Positions 41,072-45,882 of a stretch of DNA of 45,882 bases are shown in pieces. A program made the position numbers and the translations under genes. Under the pieces are notes generated by a model. It searched no databases, was not told the DNA's origin, and saw only the letters and a program-made list of their open reading frames with translations. This DNA is from Candidatus Gastranaerophilales bacterium (GTDB lineage: Bacteria; Cyanobacteriota; Vampirovibrionia; Gastranaerophilales; Gastranaerophilaceae), in assembly GCA_947631645.1 (NCBI GenBank), contig CANRMD010000011.1, forward strand, positions 1-45,882, written 5' to 3'. Position 1 is the stretch's first letter. Each line of letters begins with the position of its first letter.

Positions 41072-41764
41072 TTAATCAGTTTGTTCTAAATTTGACAGTA
41101 TTTTATTTGCATAGTTCATCATTTTTATTTTTGATATAGCTTTTAGTGTTTCTATATTTTCTGATTTGTTACTTATGTTCATTAATAAATAATACAGTTC
41201 TTGTCTTTCTTGGGTATTTTCTCCAACAAGCGGAAAATCTACTTCTTTTAAGTCTATGTTATGCTTTTCTGCATACATTCTTCTTGCTTCATTAATTCTT
41301 TCGCCAGTATGTGCTTCAAGAGTTTTTTGTTGAGCCAATAACTTATATTCTTTAAGATGAAATAATATAGCTTCAAATTGAAATCCATTTTTTTCACTTA
41401 GTAGTTCGTTAAAAATATCAATTGTTTTAGAATAAGTAGATAGTCTTTTTATTGTAGAAATTGCTTCATCGGTTAGTTTTAATTTTTTATTAATAGATAT
41501 ATTTTCAGCAAATTTGTTTTTTGTTTTTCCCATTAAGAATTCATATGTAACATTAAAAAAATCTAAATAGCGTTTACAGTCTGCATTTGAAGGTTTGCAA
41601 TATCCATTTTCGATTTGAGATATTCTTGAATAATAGGTGCTATCCCCCATTTCTCTTGCCAGTTCTCTAACCGTATAATACTTTCCTGTTTTAGGATTTA
41701 TTTTGCTTAGTCTAAGTTGTTTAAAAGGCTCGTTTGACGATATATATTTTTTCTCTTTGCTCAT
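41072..41764 (-). CDS. C1-like repressor with XRE helix-turn-helix
   Basis: A 230-residue protein. The N-terminal HTH (about 22-75) reads KYYTVRELAREMGDSTYYSRISQIENGYCKPSNADCKRYLDFF (recognition helix YYSRISQIENG). A helical region follows; there is no LexA-type Ser-Lys peptidase domain that I can see, so SOS cleavage is not expected. The likely role is to keep the element silent by binding the palindromes in the adjacent divergent region. AAAGGAGG lies before the ATG. It is transcribed with the integrase ten bases on. Confidence 0.85.
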   Translation of the reverse strand: MSKEKKYISSNEPFKQLRLSKINPKTGKYYTVRELAREMGDSTYYSRISQIENGYCKPSNADCKRYLDFFNVTYEFLMGKTKNKFAENISINKKLKLTDEAISTIKRLSTYSKTIDIFNELLSEKNGFQFEAILFHLKEYKLLAQQKTLEAHTGERINEARRMYAEKHNIDLKEVDFPLVGENTQERQELYYLLMNISNKSENIETLKAISKIKMMNYANKILSNLEQTD

Positions 41765-41777
41765 TTTCCTCCTTTTT

Positions 41778-41908
41778 TGTTTATTTTAAATAAACAAATG
41801 TGCATTTATATAACATTTTGGTATCTCGCTAATAACAAGGTATTTAAACAAAATTTAATGCATGTTATTATGTATTAGTAAACATTATTAAATATTGTTT
41901 ATTATAAT
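41778..41908. promoter_or_regulatory. Divergent control region with repressor operators
   Basis: Between the repressor and the excisionase-like gene lie two palindromes with TGTTTA/TAAACA half-sites. One (41778-41796) is TGTTTATTT-t-AAATAAACA, perfect, just before the repressor gene. The other (41879-41901) is TAAACA...TGTTTA, 23 bases, nearly perfect. A half-site TTTAAACA is at 41843-41850. A plus-strand -10 TATAAT (41903-41908) overlaps the edge of the second. This is a lambda-like layout. Confidence 0.6.
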
Positions 41909-41950
41909 ATAACATAATTAAAAATAATTTCAACAAATAGGAGAAAAAAA

Positions 41951-42175
41951 ATGACCGAATTTAAAATTCCAAAAATGGCAACAATTACAGAAGCAGCAGA
42001 ACTAACTGGACTTGCAAAACACTATATTAGACAACTTTGCCTACAAAATAAAATTAAATATTTAAAAGCTGGTAAAAAGTTTCTAATCAATGTTGATAAA
42101 CTAATTGAATTTTTAAACACAGGTGAACCACTTGGGGTTAAAACGATAGGCAAAATAGAAAAAATTGAGAAATAG
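41951..42175 (+). CDS. Excisionase-like/MerR-type small HTH protein
   Basis: A 74-residue protein with the excisionase-family helix-turn-helix ITEAAELTGLAKHYIRQLCLQNKIKYLKAGKKFLINVDKLIEFL (about 12-55). Such proteins bend DNA for excision or regulate early genes. It is the first gene right of the control region. GGAG (41940-41943) lies eight bases before the ATG. The end holds the AGGAGG of the next gene. Xis or a transcriptional activator are both possible. Confidence 0.85.
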   Translation: MTEFKIPKMATITEAAELTGLAKHYIRQLCLQNKIKYLKAGKKFLINVDKLIEFLNTGEPLGVKTIGKIEKIEK

Positions 42176-42219
42176 GAGGCATAATGACAGACATAATAAG
42201 AGCCTCCGCAAATGGAGGC
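42175..42219 (+). promoter_or_regulatory. Possible two-start translational switch
   Basis: GGAGGC occurs at 42175-42180 (Shine-Dalgarno of the ATG at 42184) and again at 42214-42219 (Shine-Dalgarno of the in-frame ATG at 42223). GCCTCC at 42202-42207 is complementary to both, so either one could be hidden in a six-base-pair hairpin (loops of 21 and six bases), but not both at once. Confidence 0.45.
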
Positions 42220-43740
42220 ACTATGAGCAGTAACAATTACATTATACCACAAAACCCATCGAAACGAAAGGTTTTAGAAAACATGCCCGCCATTGTCAGA
42301 AATGTTTTAGAAATAGGCGAAAATATCGAGTGTAGCCTTGATTTTGGATGTAAATTAAACATTGTAAATTCTCAAATTGCACAAACGATGAATATGAAAA
42401 GACTTACATTAAATGAATGCGGCAGAATGAACATTCCGAATTATTATGCAATAGTGTATGCGCCAAGTGGTTATGGAAAAGATAGGTACACAAGAATAAT
42501 GCAAGAAACCGTATTTGCCCAATTTCCGCTTTGGTTTAAAAATAAAGAAGAATTATACTATCAAAATTGTGTTAGAGAAATTGAAAAAACTGCTAATAAC
42601 TTATTTCAAAGCGATAAAGAACATAATAAAAAATTGGCATATATTGAAGCAGAAAAAAAGAAAATTAGACGATTAAATTATGAAATTCAAGACGGAACAA
42701 AGGAGGGCTTAAGAGAAGATTATAATGCCTTACAAAACACTGATTTTGGGTGTATTAACATAAGAAACCCTGAATTTGGGTTATATTTAAAAAGTCAAAA
42801 GAAAAATAGCGAACAGAGTGAATTTATAAATTCTCTATATGAAGCATTTGATGGTAATATAACTGGAAAATCTATCAAATCAGAAAACAGTTTACAATAT
42901 GGTAATAAAAAAATACCTGTTAATATTTTATATTATAGCGACCCAACATTAATTTTTAATGAATTAAAAGATACATTTCATAGTATGTTGTCGACAGGAT
43001 TTAGCAGACGCAGTAATATTTCATTTCAAAGTGGATGTAAGGTAAAATTTTTTGATAATATCACCTATGAACAACAGACGGAAACTTACAATAAACTAAA
43101 AGAACTAGGTAATGATTTATATTCAATATTTCAAAAAATTCCATTAGGTTCTTGTTACATATTAACAAAAGATTCTTATGTTGTTTTAAAAGAATATGCA
43201 AAATATTTGAACAATGCTTTTAATGAGCTACCCTATGAAGAATATCTAATGCACCCTGAAATTAAATCAAGAGAGCTTAAGGCATTAAAATTATCTTGTC
43301 TGTATGCTTGTTTAAACCATCCGAACCAATATACGATTGATTATAACGACATTACGCAAGCTATCTGTACAATTCAGGGGTTAAGTGTCGATTTTGAGAG
43401 ATGTATCAATTATAAGCCCAACAATAAAGACAAATACGAATTATTTTTTGATTTTTTCCATAAAAATATAGGTAAAAAATTCACAAAAACCGAACTAAAA
43501 AATAAATATAAAGAAATAGGCTTTACTAGAGAAGAGCTTAGAAAAAAGTTTGATGAAGCTATTGAAATAGTTAAAGAAATAGCGCAAACACAAAATTATG
43601 TGCTAATCGAATCATCAATTAATAATAATTCAGGCAAGGAATACCAATTAATAGCTTCATCCCAAGAACTGCCGAGAGATGTTTTATTACTCGACAAAAT
43701 AATAGAAGCAAAATCAGCCAATGTGGCAAATGCTTTGTAA
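42184..43740 (+). CDS. DUF3987-like primase-helicase/ATPase of mobile element
   Basis: A 518-residue (or 505 from the second ATG at 42223) protein. A P-loop-like YAPSGYGKDRY (92-102) has Asp in place of the usual Ser or Thr after Lys. A Lys/Glu-rich helical insertion follows (about 130-185), and then VNILYYSDPTLIFNELKD ... STGFSRRSNI, reminiscent of the DUF3987 replication proteins of prophages and plasmids. The C-terminal part resembles a winged-helix region (TKTELKNKYKEIGFTREELRKKF). Likely role: element replication, together with the primase-like gene downstream. AGGAGG precedes the first ATG. Family call is moderate. Confidence 0.7.
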   Translation: MTDIIRASANGGTMSSNNYIIPQNPSKRKVLENMPAIVRNVLEIGENIECSLDFGCKLNIVNSQIAQTMNMKRLTLNECGRMNIPNYYAIVYAPSGYGKDRYTRIMQETVFAQFPLWFKNKEELYYQNCVREIEKTANNLFQSDKEHNKKLAYIEAEKKKIRRLNYEIQDGTKEGLREDYNALQNTDFGCINIRNPEFGLYLKSQKKNSEQSEFINSLYEAFDGNITGKSIKSENSLQYGNKKIPVNILYYSDPTLIFNELKDTFHSMLSTGFSRRSNISFQSGCKVKFFDNITYEQQTETYNKLKELGNDLYSIFQKIPLGSCYILTKDSYVVLKEYAKYLNNAFNELPYEEYLMHPEIKSRELKALKLSCLYACLNHPNQYTIDYNDITQAICTIQGLSVDFERCINYKPNNKDKYELFFDFFHKNIGKKFTKTELKNKYKEIGFTREELRKKFDEAIEIVKEIAQTQNYVLIESSINNNSGKEYQLIASSQELPRDVLLLDKIIEAKSANVANAL

Positions 43741-43889
43741 TACGGTTATTTTGGGGTTTGCACTTCTTTGCTAATGTTGCAGACCCTAAGCGCATTAGCG
43801 GGATTTGCATTATTAACTAAACTAAAAACAGGCATATATCAAGGGTTTTGCTGGATTGGCAGGACTAGCGATATAAGAAATGAGGAAAA
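43741..43889 (+). other. Non-coding gap with inverted repeat, possible origin
   Basis: 149 bases between the helicase-like and primase-like genes. It holds GCTAATG (43770-43776) and CATTAGC (43793-43799), an inverted repeat with a 16-base loop, and similar TTTGCA words at 43757-43762 and 43803-43808. No ORF is convincing. It could hold a replication origin or a small RNA; nothing stronger is visible. Confidence 0.3.
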
Positions 43890-44858
43890 ATGAAAACTTT
43901 AAAAGAATACGATATAACGCTTCAAGAACTAAAAGAATATTTAGGTGATTATGAACGCAAAGCGGGTGATGAGTATTTTTGGCAATGTCCTATGTGCAAT
44001 GATACTCATAAAGACAATTTAAAATATAATAGCGAAAAAGATGTTTTAGCTTGTTTTGCGGATTATAGCCATTCACACACAATTATAAAAGATATAGTGA
44101 AAAAGCTATACCAAGAGAAAAAAGAAAAAGAAGCAGCCGAAGAACACAAACCTACAAAACAACAACGTGCAGTAACAAAAGAAGAACTTTTTAGCACAGT
44201 CGAGGTTTATTCTGAAAGGGTACAAGAAGAGCTGATAATGTATCAATGTGAGTGTACAGACAGCTTGTTAAATCATCAAAAATCATTGGATTATCTTTAT
44301 AATGTGAGGGGTATTAAAAAAGATACTGTTGAATTTATGGGCATAGGTATAGACTTAAACCTAAGAAAATGGGTGTTCCCGACATTTAAATATTCAACTT
44401 CTGCTGAAAAAAACTATTTAATTGGCTTTGAGTATAGAAACCCTGATTTTGACTATAACAAACCTAAAAAAGAAATTAGAAGATATAAATATCAAAAAGA
44501 CTGTGTTGCATATTCAATGCCCACAGGTCTTGCAATGATTAACGCTTTTACACCTAATACCAAGGTCTTAGTTGTCATTGAGGGCTATATTGACGGTTAT
44601 TTGTTGTGGCAATTCTTAGAATCAAAAAATCAGGCTAAATTTTATCATATAGTAACATCATCAAATGGAGTGGGAAGTCTTTTGAGGCAATTATCGGTAG
44701 TAGATTTTAGCGCATATCAAAAATTTTATTTATATATTGATAACGATAAAGCAGGCAATGAAAATGCGCAAAAAATATTAGAACGCTATCCATTTTTTGA
44801 ACGCTTTATCTGTAATTGTAAGGATTTTGGCGAATGGTATCTAAAAAATTGTAAATAA
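43890..44858 (+). CDS. DnaG-like primase (zinc finger plus TOPRIM) of mobile element
   Basis: A 322-residue protein. The N-terminal zinc-finger-like part has Cys33, Cys36, Cys55 and His61 or His63 (QCPMCNDTHKD ... VLACFADYSHSH). A TOPRIM fold follows with the Glu231 motif VLVVIEGYIDGYLLW and the DxD motif YIDNDKAGN (Asp284, Asp286) as in DnaG and phage primase-helicases. It probably primes replication of the element with the preceding ATPase. GAGGAAAA precedes the ATG. The C-terminal helicase domain of larger primase-helicases is absent; that job may fall to the previous protein. Confidence 0.85.
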   Translation: MKTLKEYDITLQELKEYLGDYERKAGDEYFWQCPMCNDTHKDNLKYNSEKDVLACFADYSHSHTIIKDIVKKLYQEKKEKEAAEEHKPTKQQRAVTKEELFSTVEVYSERVQEELIMYQCECTDSLLNHQKSLDYLYNVRGIKKDTVEFMGIGIDLNLRKWVFPTFKYSTSAEKNYLIGFEYRNPDFDYNKPKKEIRRYKYQKDCVAYSMPTGLAMINAFTPNTKVLVVIEGYIDGYLLWQFLESKNQAKFYHIVTSSNGVGSLLRQLSVVDFSAYQKFYLYIDNDKAGNENAQKILERYPFFERFICNCKDFGEWYLKNCK

Positions 44859-44876
44859 TACAGAAAGGATTAAATT

Positions 44877-45131
44877 ATGAAAACAAAAAATTCAAGTAAA
44901 GGTTTAACTAAAAGAGAGCAGAAAAACAGAACTTTAAAAAATGAACTGCAAGCGTGGCTTAATTTAGATTTAGGGGATGATGAACTCCACTTTGATGAAA
45001 TATGCCTTGCAATAATAGAACAGGCAGCTAAAGGCAACGTGAGAGCTTATGAAGCTATCAAAAATACTGTTGAAGATAAAAATATAAATCTTAATGTTAA
45101 TATCACTATCCAAAAAGCAAAAGGAGAATAA
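44877..45131 (+). CDS. Small protein, tandem family member 1
   Basis: An 84-residue basic protein. The core LKNELQAWLNLDLGD, then EICLAIIEQAAKGNVRAYEAIKNTVED (about 50-76), recurs in the next two proteins. No catalytic motif. It lacks the KNLK...GGKKS head of the other two. AGAAAGGA precedes the ATG. Similar short proteins with G(N/D)(V/L)(K/R)A repeats occur near small terminase genes in prophages, so a packaging or DNA-binding role is a guess only. Confidence 0.65.
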   Translation: MKTKNSSKGLTKREQKNRTLKNELQAWLNLDLGDDELHFDEICLAIIEQAAKGNVRAYEAIKNTVEDKNINLNVNITIQKAKGE

Positions 45132-45136
45132 AAAAG

Positions 45137-45502
45137 ATGAGTAACAAAGGTGTAAAAAATTTAAAACCTATCTATTCAGGGCAGCTATCGCAAGAGGAAC
45201 TAAAAAAACGACAATCTAACGGTGGTAAAAAATCAGCTGAGGTTAGACGAAAGAAAAAGTTACTTAAAGATGAGCTTTTAACTCTACTTGAAGCTAAAGA
45301 CAATAGTGGTGCAACTATGAGAGAAAGAATTTGTTTTTCCCTCATGCTGCAAGCCAAAGAAGGAAATGTAAAAGCTTTTGAGGTTATAAGAAATACAATA
45401 GGAGAGGCAATACCTGAAAAAATAGAAACAATTAATTCAAATATAGATATAACAGATAAAGCAATAATTGATGAAGTTTATAGAAAGATTAAGGAGTTAT
45501 AA
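45137..45502 (+). CDS. Small protein, tandem family member 2
   Basis: A 121-residue basic protein. Head KNLKPIYSGQLSQEELKKRQSNGGKKSAEVRRKKK (quoted region about 7-41), then LLKDELLTLLEAKD and ERICFSLMLQAKEGNVKAFEVIRNTIGE (about 67-94), then a helical end. It shares both head and core with the next gene, and the core with the previous one. It starts five bases after member 1. It resembles short prophage proteins in the region of packaging genes. Function unproven. Confidence 0.68.
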   Translation: MSNKGVKNLKPIYSGQLSQEELKKRQSNGGKKSAEVRRKKKLLKDELLTLLEAKDNSGATMRERICFSLMLQAKEGNVKAFEVIRNTIGEAIPEKIETINSNIDITDKAIIDEVYRKIKEL

Positions 45503-45862
45503 ATGAATGAAAATAGACTAAAAAATCTTAAATCTAACTCTGAACGAACTCCAGAAGAAAGAAAACTTTTAGCAAGTAAAGCAGGCAAAAAATCAGGCAT
45601 GGTACGAAGAGAAAAAAGAAAAATGCGTGAAATACTGGAAACCCTTTTATCTACGGAAGTTATACAAGATAAAACCTATAAAAGTGCAAAAGAAGCTATG
45701 GTTTTTAGTGTTGTAAAAAAGGCTATCAATGGCGATTTAAAAGCTGTTGAATGGATACAAAGCTGTATAGAAGAAAAACCAAACGAAAAGGGCATTAATC
45801 TCACTCCACAGGCTTTAGAAGAAACACAGGCAATAATAGATAAAATCATAGGGAGTAATTAA
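45503..45862 (+). CDS. Small protein, tandem family member 3
   Basis: A 119-residue basic protein with head LKNLKSNSERTPEERKLLASKAGKKSGMVRREKRK (quoted region about 6-40), then MREILETLLSTEV and AMVFSVVKKAINGDLKAVEWIQSCIEEKP. The start abuts the stop of member 2, so translation is coupled; AAGGAG precedes the ATG. It is the last gene before the right edge. A large terminase or similar gene would be expected next if the element is a prophage; this lies outside the window. Confidence 0.68.
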   Translation: MNENRLKNLKSNSERTPEERKLLASKAGKKSGMVRREKRKMREILETLLSTEVIQDKTYKSAKEAMVFSVVKKAINGDLKAVEWIQSCIEEKPNEKGINLTPQALEETQAIIDKIIGSN

Positions 45863-45882
45863 AGCGGTTAAAATAAAAACAA

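Noticed and set aside
43619-43810. Minus-strand 63-residue ORF in the element gap
   Set aside because: No ribosome-binding site, Cys/Leu-rich random composition, and mostly overlaps the ATPase gene.

Overview
The window is AT-rich, gene-dense bacterial DNA. It reads as a diderm, non-photosynthetic relative of cyanobacteria, most like Candidatus Gastranaerophilales (Vampirovibrionia/Melainabacteria). This is an inference from gene content: UVR-type ClpC, MinC-MinD-MinE, YggT, ThyX, a meso-DAP-type MurE, TonB/ExbB/ExbD, type IV prepilin-like proteins and a protein with an ISFG-like N-terminus. No 16S gene is present to confirm it.

Layout. 1-5.0 kb: clpC (C-terminus cut by the window edge), two TPR genes, a small XRE regulator, and tlyA-tatD. 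5.1-10.3 kb: a membrane protein, hemW, rimI-bioY, yggT, an MTA phosphorylase, a pseudopilin and rpmE. 10.4-19.4 kb: a long co-directional run, thyX-prfA-rsmH-(ftsL-like)-ftsI-murE-gpsA-(TPR/OGT-like glycosyltransferase), which joins translation, division-wall synthesis, phospholipid precursor supply and protein glycosylation. 19.4-27.1 kb: a YkgJ-type cysteine cluster protein, a class A PBP, bioD, two secreted proteins that look related to each other, and a tonB-exbB-exbD-exbD energy-transduction operon. 27.1-30.9 kb: an ISFG-type protein, ispF-HAD-Nudix, and divergently a two-gene unit encoding a duplicated protein of unknown function and a divergent BadF/HgdC-type activase. 30.9-32.5 kb: a small accessory cassette of three unknown genes around a shared palindromic promoter. 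32.6-39.2 kb: alaS, an RHH regulator, a secreted HExxH protein, minC-minD-minE and a very small membrane protein.

39.6 kb to the right edge: an integrative, phage-like element lies against the 3' end of an initiator tRNA-fMet gene. It has a tyrosine integrase, a C1-like repressor, a divergent control region with palindromic operators, an excisionase-like HTH protein, a DUF3987-like helicase/ATPase, a zinc-finger/TOPRIM primase and three tandem, related small proteins. Its right end lies outside the window.

The most notable sequence-level signals are: (i) several first-in-operon genes with no Shine-Dalgarno, in which a -10 hexamer ends exactly six bases before the ATG (hemW, bioD, the Nudix gene, and the genes at 29478 and 5075), which predicts leaderless mRNAs; (ii) a possible two-start translational switch in the element, where one GCCTCC can pair with either of two GGAGGC Shine-Dalgarnos; (iii) the activase-like gene pair; (iv) long acidic extensions in both MinC and MinE.
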